NCBI RefSeq assembly: GCF_001544875.2
Contig: NZ_FCOA02000011.1
Location: 124,001 to 188,000 of the forward strand
From: Caballeronia hypogeia
GTDB lineage: Bacteria; Pseudomonadota; Gammaproteobacteria; Burkholderiales; Burkholderiaceae
DNA: 64,000 nucleotides
Reading direction: 5' to 3'
Both the position numbers and the translations under genes were made by a program. Positions 16,859 through 24,524 of this stretch are shown here, piece by piece. Numbering within the stretch: the stretch's first letter is position 1; each line of letters opens with the position of its first letter. The notes beneath the pieces are model-generated. The model saw only the letters and a list, made by a program, of their open reading frames with translations, ran no database searches and had not been told where the DNA came from.

Positions 16859-17797
16859 ATGGACGAACTGCACGTGCTGAGCGAACTGGTGATCGAGCGC
16901 GTGGGGTTCGGCGTTTTCGTGCTCGACCGCGACCTCAATGTCCTGATGTGGAACCGCTTCATGGCGGACCACAGCGGCCGGACGGCCGAGCAGGTCGTCG
17001 GCAAGTCGATTTTTGCGAGCTTTCCGGAATTGCCGCGGGTGTGGTTCACGCGCAAGGTCGAAAGCGTGTTCCAGCTGGGCAGCTTCGCTTTCAGCTCGTG
17101 GGAGCAGCGGCCGTATCTGTTCAAGTTCGACCACGACCGGCCGATCACCGGCGGCGTCGATTTCATGCAGCAGGACTGCACCTTCATGCCGCTCACGCAC
17201 GAGCGCGAGGTGCGCGCCGTGTGCGTGACGATTTCCGACGTGACGCACGCCAGCATGATGCAGCGCGCCCGCGACGAAGCCGTCGCCAAGCTGCAGGAGT
17301 TCGCCGACCGTGACGGCCTGACCGGCATCGCCAACCGGCGCTACTTCGAGCTGCGCCTCGCCGACGAATTCTCGCGCTGGCAGCGCTACGGCGGCGAGCT
17401 GTCGATGCTGCTGTTCGACCTCGACCATTTCAAGCGCATCAACGACGATCTCGGGCATCTGGTCGGCGACACGGTGCTGCGCGTGATGGCCGAACGCGTC
17501 GCCAGGAGCGTGCGCGTGCAGGACGTGTTCGGGCGCTTCGGCGGCGAGGAATTCGCGCTGCTTCTGCCGTGCACGAATTTCGACGACGCGATGATCGTCG
17601 CGGAAAAGGTGCGGCGCGCGATCGGCGAGACGCCCATCGACGTGCAGGGCGCCCGGGTGCCGGTGACGGCCAGCGTCGGCGCGGCGCGTGCGCGGACTGG
17701 CGTGACCTCGTCCTACGAGGCGCTCATCAACGAGGCCGACGCCGCGCTCTACACGGCCAAGCGCGAAGGGCGGAATCGGGCGATCGGGTTCGTCTGA
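16859..17797 (+). CDS. PAS-GGDEF diguanylate cyclase, about 312 aa
   Basis: An N-terminal PAS domain (about 1-125: VIERVGFGVFVLDRDLNVLMWNRFM) leads through a short helix to a GGDEF domain with DGLTGIANRRYFE, FDLDHFKRINDD and the intact active site GRFGGEEF (near residue 228). Five residues before it is RVQD, a complete inhibitory I-site, so the enzyme should make c-di-GMP with product feedback. The start is uncertain: ATG 16859, GTG 16853 (best spacing from AGCAGG) or ATG 16817 inside cheC. As the last gene of the receiver/CheC operon it probably gives the signalling output. Confidence 0.88.
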   Translation: MDELHVLSELVIERVGFGVFVLDRDLNVLMWNRFMADHSGRTAEQVVGKSIFASFPELPRVWFTRKVESVFQLGSFAFSSWEQRPYLFKFDHDRPITGGVDFMQQDCTFMPLTHEREVRAVCVTISDVTHASMMQRARDEAVAKLQEFADRDGLTGIANRRYFELRLADEFSRWQRYGGELSMLLFDLDHFKRINDDLGHLVGDTVLRVMAERVARSVRVQDVFGRFGGEEFALLLPCTNFDDAMIVAEKVRRAIGETPIDVQGARVPVTASVGAARARTGVTSSYEALINEADAALYTAKREGRNRAIGFV

Positions 17798-17860
17798 CGC
17801 ACTTTCCGGCATCGGCCGCATCGCCGCTGCGCCTTGCCCCGCGCGGCCCCGGCGCAATCG

Positions 17861-17886
17861 GGCAAAGTATTGATATACTCTTTGCC
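17861..17886. promoter_or_regulatory. imperfect palindrome over a -10 element upstream of hpnD
   Basis: GGCAAAGTAT-TGAT-ATACTCTTTGCC: arms match except for two extra bases in the right arm. TATACT (17874-17879) inside it is a fair -10 box, 164 bases before hpnD. I see no good -35. A repressor site over the hopanoid operon promoter is possible. Confidence 0.4.
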
Positions 17887-18042
17887 GCTTCCGGCGCAGT
17901 CGCAGCCGGCTCGCGCCGGCTTCCCCCTTCGAACCAGCCCCGTTTCACGCATGCGCCATGTCGTCCCGCGCGCACCGGGTTGCATCGAAACCGGCGCCTG
18001 ATCACTTAATTTGCCCTTGGGGGCGCCACAGCGGAGTTCGTC

Positions 18043-18891
18043 TTGGCCGTTTCCAACATCATCGCTGACGAGCCTGCTCCAGACGCCGCGAAAACGTCGT
18101 CGGGAAGCTCGTTTTACCTCGCGATGCGCATCCTTCCCGTCGAGCAGCGGGACGCGATGTACCAGATTTACGCGTTCTGCCGCGCGGTCGACGACATCGC
18201 CGACGAAGGCTCGTTGCCGCGCCGCGAGCGCGCGCTCGCGCTCGATCAGTGGCGCGAGGACATCGACGCGTGCTATACCGGCACGCCTAAGAAATCGCTC
18301 GAAGCGCTCACCCGGCACATCCAGGCTTTCCGACTTTCCCGCGACGACTTCCAGGCCGTGATCGACGGCATGGCGATGGACGCCGCCGGCGATATCGTCG
18401 CCCCCGACGAAGCCACGCTCGACCTCTACTGCGATCGCGTCGCGAGCGCGGTCGGCCGGCTCTCGGTGAGAATCTTCGGGATGCACGAGGACGCCGGGCG
18501 ACGCCTCGCGCACCATCTCGGCCGCGCGCTGCAACTGACCAACATCCTGCGCGACATCGACGAAGACGCGGAAATCGGCCGCGTGTATCTGCCGCGCGAA
18601 TTGCTCGCGCGCGAAGGCATTTCCACCAGCGACGTGGCGAGCATCGTCGGCGACGCGCGTCTGCCGCGCGTGTGCGCCGTGCTCGCCGAGCGCGCGAAGG
18701 GCCACTACGCCCAGTCCGACGCGATCATGGCGGCGTCGCCGCGCTCACAGGTGCGCGCGCCGCGCATCATGTCGGCGGCGTATCGCACCGTGCTCGACGC
18801 CAATCTGAAACGCGGCTTCGACCTGCCGCGCACGCGCGTGCGCACGCCGCGTTCGCGCCTGCTGTGGATCGTGGCGCGCAATCTGATCTGA
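18043..18891 (+). CDS. hpnD: presqualene diphosphate synthase HpnD, 282 aa
   Basis: Condenses two farnesyl diphosphates to presqualene diphosphate, first step of the HpnCDE route to squalene. Phytoene/squalene synthase fold with both Asp-rich motifs: DDIAD (50-54) and NILRDIDEDAEIGRVYLP (about 166-183). The start is TTG at 18043 with GCGGAG upstream. HpnC, which converts presqualene diphosphate to hydroxysqualene, is not in the window. The stop overlaps the hpnE start by one base (TGATG), the first of several tight couplings in hpnDEFG. Confidence 0.93.
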   Translation: MAVSNIIADEPAPDAAKTSSGSSFYLAMRILPVEQRDAMYQIYAFCRAVDDIADEGSLPRRERALALDQWREDIDACYTGTPKKSLEALTRHIQAFRLSRDDFQAVIDGMAMDAAGDIVAPDEATLDLYCDRVASAVGRLSVRIFGMHEDAGRRLAHHLGRALQLTNILRDIDEDAEIGRVYLPRELLAREGISTSDVASIVGDARLPRVCAVLAERAKGHYAQSDAIMAASPRSQVRAPRIMSAAYRTVLDANLKRGFDLPRTRVRTPRSRLLWIVARNLI

Positions 18892-20168
18892 TGTCCCGGC
18901 GGGTCTTTGTGGTCGGGGCGGGGCTTTCGGGCCTCGCCGCCGCGGTTCAGGCGCAACGACGCGGCGCGCGCGTCGTGCTGCACGAAGCGGCGCCTTTCGC
19001 CGGCGGCCGCTGCCGCTCCTCCTTCGACCCGAAACTCGGTGTTACCGTCGATAACGGCAATCATCTGCTGCTATCCGGCAATCATTCGACGATGAGCTAT
19101 CTTCGCGCAATCGGCGCGACGGATACGCTGATCGGCCCGACGCAGCCCGAATTTCCGTTCTTCGACGCCGCCACCGGCGACGCGTGGACCGTGCGCATGT
19201 CGCCCGGACGTCTGCCGCGCTGGATCTTCGACGCCGATGCGCGCGTGCCCGGCACGCAGCCCGCCGACTATCTGCCGGTTCTGCCGCTGTTTTTCGCGAA
19301 GCCGGGCCGCACGGTCACGGAATCGGTTCGGCGCAGGAATCGCGTGTGGCATCTGCTCGTGCGCCCGCTCCTGCGCGCGATGCTCAACGCCGATCCCGCC
19401 GACGCCAGCGCGGAACTCGCCGCCGGCCTGATGCGCGAAACGCTGGCGCAGGGCGGCCAGGCCTGCCGTCCGCTGATTGCGAGGAGTGGCCTGTCGCATG
19501 CGTTCGTCGAACCGGCGCTGCGTCACCTGCAATACGGCGGCGCGGAGATTCGTCTCGGCTCGCGGGTCGCGAGCATCGGCGTTTCGGGCACGGATTCGAA
19601 GGAGCGTGTAAGCTCGCTGGCTTTCGAGGACGCGGCCGAGCCCGTCATGCTCGGCGCGGATGACGGCGTCGTGCTCGCCGTGCCGCCCGATGCGGCGCGC
19701 CGACTGGTGCCGGACCTGAGCGCGCCGGACGCATCGAATGCAATCGTCACCGTGCATTTCGCGGTCGATGCGCCTCTCGGATTTCAGCCGCTGACGTGCG
19801 TCGTCAACGGCATGTCGGACCGGATTTTCGCGGCCGACGGGCGGGTTTCGGTCACGCTCTCGGACGCGAATGCCCGCCTCGCGACGCCGCACGAGGAACT
19901 CGCGGCGGCGGTATGGCAGGAAACGGCGCGCGCGGTGCGCATGCCCGCCGCGCCGACGCCGCCGTGGCAGGTCGTCGCGGAACCCCGCGCGACCTTCGCC
20001 GCCGTGCCCGCGCAGGAGGGCTTGCGGGCCGCCACGCGCACGCGCTGGCGCAATTTCACGCTCGCGGGCGACTGGACGGCCACCGGCCTGCCCGCGACGA
20101 TCGAAGGCGCGATCCGCTCAGGCCAGAAGGCCGCGGACGCGTTGTTGAACCCATCGATGGAATGCTGA
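18891..20168 (+). CDS. hpnE: hydroxysqualene dehydroxylase HpnE, 425 aa
   Basis: FAD-dependent enzyme of the amine oxidase/phytoene desaturase fold; it reduces hydroxysqualene to squalene. Seen: N-terminal dinucleotide site VFVVGAGLSGLAAA (residues 5-18), the following GGRCRS, and the C-terminal FAD-contacting LAGDWTATGLPATIEGAIRSG. Length fits. ATG 18891 shares its A with the hpnD stop, and the TGA at 20166-20168 shares its A with the hpnF start, so translation is coupled on both sides. Confidence 0.93.
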   Translation: MSRRVFVVGAGLSGLAAAVQAQRRGARVVLHEAAPFAGGRCRSSFDPKLGVTVDNGNHLLLSGNHSTMSYLRAIGATDTLIGPTQPEFPFFDAATGDAWTVRMSPGRLPRWIFDADARVPGTQPADYLPVLPLFFAKPGRTVTESVRRRNRVWHLLVRPLLRAMLNADPADASAELAAGLMRETLAQGGQACRPLIARSGLSHAFVEPALRHLQYGGAEIRLGSRVASIGVSGTDSKERVSSLAFEDAAEPVMLGADDGVVLAVPPDAARRLVPDLSAPDASNAIVTVHFAVDAPLGFQPLTCVVNGMSDRIFAADGRVSVTLSDANARLATPHEELAAAVWQETARAVRMPAAPTPPWQVVAEPRATFAAVPAQEGLRAATRTRWRNFTLAGDWTATGLPATIEGAIRSGQKAADALLNPSMEC

Positions 20169-22147
20169 TGAACGATTTATCCCTGTCGGCCGCGGGCGCG
20201 CAAGTGTCGAACGCCTCGCTCGATACCGCGATCAACCACGCCACCGACACGCTGCTCGCCGGGCAGCATCCCGAAGGCTACTGGCTTTACGAACTCGAAG
20301 CGGACGCGACCATTCCCGCTGAATATGTGCTGCTCGTCCATTATCTCGGCGAGACGGCGGACGAGAAGCTGGAAGCGAAGATCGGCCGCTATCTGCGCCG
20401 CATCCAGCGCGCGGACGGCGGCTGGCCGCTTTTCAGCGACGGCGCGATGGACGTTTCCGCGACCGTGAAGGCGTATTTCGCGCTGAAGATGATTGGCGAT
20501 TCGCCGGACGCCGAGCACATGCAGCGCGCCCGGCGGGCGATTCTCGCGGCGGGCGGCGCGGAGAGGGTGAACGTGTTCACACGCATCCTGCTCGCGCTGT
20601 TCGGCGTGGTGTCATGGCGCGCGGTGCCGATGATGCCGGTCGAGATCATGCGTCTGCCGATGTGGTTCCCGTTCCATCTGTCGAAGGTGTCGTACTGGGC
20701 ACGCACGGTGATCGTGCCGATGCTCGTGCTCAACGCGAAGCGTCCGCGCGCGCGCAATCCGCGCGGCGTGCGCATCGACGAAGTGTTCACCAATCCGCCG
20801 GTCAACACCGGCATGCCGACGCGCTCGGGGCATCAGAGCCGTGGCTGGTTCGCGTTTTTCCGGGTCGTCGATGCGATCCTGCGGGTGGCCGATCCGCTCC
20901 TGCCGAAAGCCGGCCGCGAGCGCGCGATCGACGAAGCCGTGCGTTTCGTCGACGAGCGTCTGAACGGCGAGGACGGCCTCGGCGCGATTTTCCCGGCGAT
21001 GGCCAACTCGGTCATGATGTACGACGTGCTGGGCTATCCGCCGGAACATCCGAACCGCGCGATCGCGCGCAAGTCGCTCGACAAGCTGCTCGTCATCGAC
21101 GAAGCCGACGACGGCGAGGCGTATTGCCAGCCGTGCCTGTCGCCGGTCTGGGACACGTCGCTCGCGGCGCACGCGCTGCTCGAAACCGGCATGCCGAAGG
21201 CGCGCGCGGCGGTGAAACGCGGCCTCGACTGGCTCGTGCCGCTGCAGATTCTGGATGTGCGCGGCGACTGGATTTCGCGCCGTCCGGACGTGCGTCCCGG
21301 TGGCTGGGCGTTCCAGTTCGCGAACCCGCACTATCCGGATGTCGACGACACCGCGGTCGTCGCGATGGCGATGGAGCGCGCCGACCGCGAGAACGGCACG
21401 GCGCTGTACGGCGAATCGATCGCGCGGGCGCGCGAATGGGTCGTCGGCATGCAGAGCAGCGACGGCGGCTGGGGCGCGTTCGAGCCGGAAAACACGCAGT
21501 ACTACCTGAACAACATTCCGTTCTCCGATCACGGCGCGCTGCTCGATCCGCCGACCGTCGACGTGTCCGCGCGTTGTCTCTCGATGCTCGCGCAACTGGG
21601 TGAAACGTCGCAGAACAGCGAACCGGCGCGGCGCGCGTTCGACTACATCGTGCGCGATCAAGAGCGCGACGGAAGCTGGTACGGCCGCTGGGGCCTGAAC
21701 TACATCTACGGCACCTGGTCGGCGATGTGCGCGCTGAATGCGGCCGGCGTCGCGCCGACCGACCCGCGCATGACGCGCGCGGCGAACTGGCTCATCGGCA
21801 TTCAGAACACGGACGGCGGCTGGGGCGAGGACGGCGAGAGCTACAAGCTCGACTATCGCGGTTACGAGCAGGCGCTGAGCACGTCGTCGCAGACGGCTTG
21901 GGCGTTGATGGGACTGATGGCGGCGGGCCTCGTCGAACATCCGGCGGTCGCGCGCGGCATCGAATATCTGATCCGCACGCAACAGGACCACGGTCTCTGG
22001 GACGAAACGCGCTTCACCGCGACGGGTTTCCCGCGCGTGTTCTATCTGCGTTACCACGGTTATCGCAAATTCTTCCCGCTGTGGGCGCTCGCGCGCTACC
22101 GCAACCTGACGCGCGAAGGTCTCACGCGCGTGACGGCGGCGATGTGA
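20168..22147 (+). CDS. shc: squalene-hopene cyclase HpnF (Shc), 659 aa
   Basis: Cyclises squalene to hopene/diplopterol at the inner membrane. The catalytic acid motif Asp-Val-Asp-Asp-Thr-Ala lies near residues 390-395, and QW-type repeats occur throughout (DGGWPLF, DGGWGAF, DGSWYGRWG, DGGWGED). The C-terminus GFPRVFYLRYHGYRKFFPLWALARYR is characteristic. Length (about 650-680) is normal. ATG 20168 is the start coupled to hpnE; an in-frame ATG two codons earlier (20162) is also possible. The stop overlaps the hpnG GTG by four bases. Confidence 0.95.
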   Translation: MNDLSLSAAGAQVSNASLDTAINHATDTLLAGQHPEGYWLYELEADATIPAEYVLLVHYLGETADEKLEAKIGRYLRRIQRADGGWPLFSDGAMDVSATVKAYFALKMIGDSPDAEHMQRARRAILAAGGAERVNVFTRILLALFGVVSWRAVPMMPVEIMRLPMWFPFHLSKVSYWARTVIVPMLVLNAKRPRARNPRGVRIDEVFTNPPVNTGMPTRSGHQSRGWFAFFRVVDAILRVADPLLPKAGRERAIDEAVRFVDERLNGEDGLGAIFPAMANSVMMYDVLGYPPEHPNRAIARKSLDKLLVIDEADDGEAYCQPCLSPVWDTSLAAHALLETGMPKARAAVKRGLDWLVPLQILDVRGDWISRRPDVRPGGWAFQFANPHYPDVDDTAVVAMAMERADRENGTALYGESIARAREWVVGMQSSDGGWGAFEPENTQYYLNNIPFSDHGALLDPPTVDVSARCLSMLAQLGETSQNSEPARRAFDYIVRDQERDGSWYGRWGLNYIYGTWSAMCALNAAGVAPTDPRMTRAANWLIGIQNTDGGWGEDGESYKLDYRGYEQALSTSSQTAWALMGLMAAGLVEHPAVARGIEYLIRTQQDHGLWDETRFTATGFPRVFYLRYHGYRKFFPLWALARYRNLTREGLTRVTAAM

Positions 22148-22878
22148 ACGCGCCGGAGCAACGTTCCGCGCGCACGCTGCATCAGGCGGAAGCGGGCGCG
22201 CCGGTCATCGCTGTGACGGGCATGGCCTTCGAGGCGAAGATCGTGCGCGGGCGCGGCGTCGAGGTCGTGTTTGCGGCGCGCGCCGACTGGCTCGAACGCG
22301 CGCTGTCCGATGCGATCGCGCGAGGCTGCTCGGGCATCGTCAGCTTCGGCACGGCGGGCGGGCTTGCGCCGGATCTCGCGCCGGGGGCGCTGATCGTCGC
22401 GGACAGCGTGTGCGGGCCGCTCGGCGAATTGCATACCGATGCCGCGTGGTCGGCGCGCATCGTCGAGGCGTTCGCGGGAACGCCGCTCGCGCGCGTTGCG
22501 CGGCGCGGCAAGATGGCGGGTGTCGCCGCGCCGGTCAGGAGCGAAGCGGAAAAGCGCTCGCTGCATTCGTCTACGGGCGCGCTTGCCGTCGATATGGAAT
22601 CGCATGTCGCCGGGGCGATCGCGGCCGCGCGCGGGCTGCCGTTCGCGGTGTGCCGCGCGGTGGTCGATCCGGCTTGGCGCACGTTGCCGCCCGCGGCTAC
22701 GGCGGGCCTGCGCGATGACGGCACGACGGCGATCGGCCCGATCTTGCGCGAACTGCTGCGCGAGCCGTCGCAACTGGGCGCGCTCCTGCGCCTCGCCTCC
22801 GATGCGCGCCAGGCCCGCGCGACGCTGGTTCAGGCGCGGCATGCCTTGGAATCGGCGCGAGCGCTCGTGCCTGGTTGA
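22144..22878 (+). CDS. hpnG: adenosylhopane nucleosidase/phosphorylase HpnG, 244 aa
   Basis: Nucleoside-phosphorylase-fold enzyme that removes adenine from adenosylhopane on the way to ribosylhopane. Seen: N-terminal VIAVTGMAFEAKIV, the base/phosphate region GIVSFGTAGGLAPDLAPGALIVAD, and the ribose-binding VDMESHVAGAIAAARGLPFAVCRAVVD. GTG start at 22144 overlaps the hpnF stop (GTGA). It ends the coupled run hpnD-E-F-G. Its substrate comes from HpnH (32753-33907). Confidence 0.9.
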   Translation: MNAPEQRSARTLHQAEAGAPVIAVTGMAFEAKIVRGRGVEVVFAARADWLERALSDAIARGCSGIVSFGTAGGLAPDLAPGALIVADSVCGPLGELHTDAAWSARIVEAFAGTPLARVARRGKMAGVAAPVRSEAEKRSLHSSTGALAVDMESHVAGAIAAARGLPFAVCRAVVDPAWRTLPPAATAGLRDDGTTAIGPILRELLREPSQLGALLRLASDARQARATLVQARHALESARALVPG

Positions 22879-22902
22879 TTTGCCCTCGCGCTTGCTTTCT
22901 GC

Positions 22903-22927
22903 GGGTTAACCCCTATCTCAGTATAAT
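22903..22927 (+). promoter_or_regulatory. promoter with overlapping GGGTTAACCC palindrome
   Basis: A consensus -10 TATAAT lies at 22922-22927. The 10-base perfect palindrome GGGTTAACCC at 22903-22912 covers the -35 area, where no good -35 is seen. This suggests regulated transcription of the thioesterase gene, separate from hpnDEFG. Confidence 0.5.
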
Positions 22928-23006
22928 CAGGGAAAACCCTAATCGAGCGCGCGTTGCCTTGCTTTGTTCAAGCGACGCGCGCGGCAAGGAAAGCGAGGTA
23001 ACGCAA

Positions 23007-23477
23007 ATGAATTTTCACACCCGGAAATGGGTCAAGCCGGAAGACCTGAACCCGAATGGCACCTTGTTCGGAGGCAGCCTCCTGCGCTGGATCGACGAGG
23101 AAGCCGCCATCTACGCGATTTCGCAACTGGGCAACCAGCGTGTCGTGACCAAGTTCATGTCGGAGATCAACTTCGTGAGTTCGGCGCGTCAGGGCGACAT
23201 CATCGAACTGGGCATCACCGCGACGCACTTCGGCCGCTCGTCGATCACGCTGCGCGCCGAGGTGCGCAACAAGATCACGCGCAAGAGCATTCTGACGGTC
23301 GAGAAGATGGTGTTCGTGAATCTGAACGCGCAGGGCGAGCCGGCTCCGCACGGCCGCACGAAGATCCGGTATGCCGATGAACTGTTCGAGGCGTATCGGC
23401 GCGATCAGGGACCGGTGGAAGCGCCCGCGATTTCAAGCGACGATCTGTTCGAGGAAGAAGCGGAAGCGGCACACTAA
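23007..23477 (+). CDS. YciA-type acyl-CoA thioesterase, 156 aa
   Basis: Hotdog-fold acyl-CoA hydrolase. Seen: NPNGTLFGGSLLRWIDEEAAIYA (about 15-37) with the catalytic-type Asn/Asp of the family, then GDIIELGITATHFGRSSITLRAEV. The start has AGCGAGG upstream. Cytosolic; it hydrolyses acyl-CoAs of unknown chain length. It has its own promoter and is followed by a strong terminator, so its link to the hopanoid genes is by position only. Confidence 0.85.
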   Translation: MNFHTRKWVKPEDLNPNGTLFGGSLLRWIDEEAAIYAISQLGNQRVVTKFMSEINFVSSARQGDIIELGITATHFGRSSITLRAEVRNKITRKSILTVEKMVFVNLNAQGEPAPHGRTKIRYADELFEAYRRDQGPVEAPAISSDDLFEEEAEAAH

Positions 23478-23484
23478 AAACAAC

Positions 23485-23505
23485 ACGGGCGCTCAAGGCG
23501 CCCGT
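23485..23505 (+). terminator. terminator after the thioesterase gene
   Basis: ACGGGCGC-TCAAG-GCGCCCGT, 8-base perfect stem, followed by TCTTGTTTC. It sits between convergent genes; the plus strand has the better T-rich tail. Confidence 0.75.
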
Positions 23506-23519
23506 TCTTGTTTCAGAGC

Positions 23520-24524
23520 TCACTTGCCCGCAGGCTGCGCCCCCGGGTCTTCGTATTGCGGCAGTCCTTGCGCCTTGCTCGAACTCGGCGACGGCGTGCC
23601 TGCAGGCGCAGCGGGCGCCTTCTCTTCCGACGCAGGCGACTTGCCGCCGACTCCGCCCGCGGGCGAAGCCGCCGCGCCCGGATCGACATACGTCGGCAAG
23701 CCTTGCTCCTTGCTGCCGCCGCCGCTTTCGCCCGGCGCACTGGCGCCTTCCGGTGCGCTCGCACCCTCGGGGCTCGTCGCGCCTTCGTCGCCATAGTCCG
23801 GCAGTGTCGATGCGCCACCGCCCGTCAGCAGATACTGCCGCCGCTGCATGTACGCGTCGCGCACGAATGCGTACTTGTCCAGCGCCGCCGCCGAAAGCAG
23901 ATCGGTCGCGCCGATCAGATCCGCGCGCGCGCTGATGAAATTCAGACCGAACATCGGCCAGAGAATGTCGGGGCCCGAGTAACTCAGCGGATTCACGCGC
24001 CAGTCGACGGCCCATGTGGTCGCGTCGCGGAACGAGCTCGGGCCGAGCAGCGGCAGCACGAGATACGGTCCGGAAGGCATGCCGTAATGCCCGAGCGTCA
24101 GACCGAAATCCTGGTGATGCTTCGGCAAGCCAGCCGGCGACGCAATGTCGATCAGGCCGCCGATGCCGAACAGCGAGTTCATCGCGATGCGCATCAGATC
24201 CTGCGTCGCATCGGTGATCTTCAACTGCAGCAGGTTGTTCGCGAAGTTGGAGAAATCCCCCAGGTTCGAGAAGAAATTGCTGACGGCGGTGCGGAACGGG
24301 CTCGGAGTGTAATCGACGTAGAACTGCGCGACGGGCTTCGCCACGTAAGTGTCGAGCGTGTCGTTGAACGTGAAGATCTTGCGGTTCATCGGCTCCAGCG
24401 GGTCCTTCGGGTTGCGGTCCGGGCCGGTCGCGCATCCCGCGGTCGCGAGCGCGCACGCAATCGCGAGACTCAAACCGAATTTACGCACAGCAGGAGCGGT
24501 CAAAGCCGTCGATCCCGACTTCAT
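23520..24524 (-). CDS. mlaA: MlaA/VacJ outer-membrane lipoprotein with repeat tail, 334 aa
   Basis: MlaA sits in the outer membrane with porins and shuttles phospholipids between the outer leaflet and the MlaC chaperone. Seen: lipoprotein signal with Ala-Gly-Cys, the family start DPLEPMNRKIFTFNDTLD, NLLQLKITDATQDLMRIAMNSLFGIGGLIDIAS, and HHQDFGLTLGHYGMPSGPYLVLPLLGPSS. The C-terminal 85 residues are extra, low complexity, and contain three related units (TLPDYGDEGA, GLPTYVDPGA, GLPQYEDPGA). Its ATG overlaps the hpnN stop (ATGA), so MlaA is made together with the hopanoid RND transporter. Confidence 0.92.
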   Translation of the reverse strand: MKSGSTALTAPAVRKFGLSLAIACALATAGCATGPDRNPKDPLEPMNRKIFTFNDTLDTYVAKPVAQFYVDYTPSPFRTAVSNFFSNLGDFSNFANNLLQLKITDATQDLMRIAMNSLFGIGGLIDIASPAGLPKHHQDFGLTLGHYGMPSGPYLVLPLLGPSSFRDATTWAVDWRVNPLSYSGPDILWPMFGLNFISARADLIGATDLLSAAALDKYAFVRDAYMQRRQYLLTGGGASTLPDYGDEGATSPEGASAPEGASAPGESGGGSKEQGLPTYVDPGAAASPAGGVGGKSPASEEKAPAAPAGTPSPSSSKAQGLPQYEDPGAQPAGK

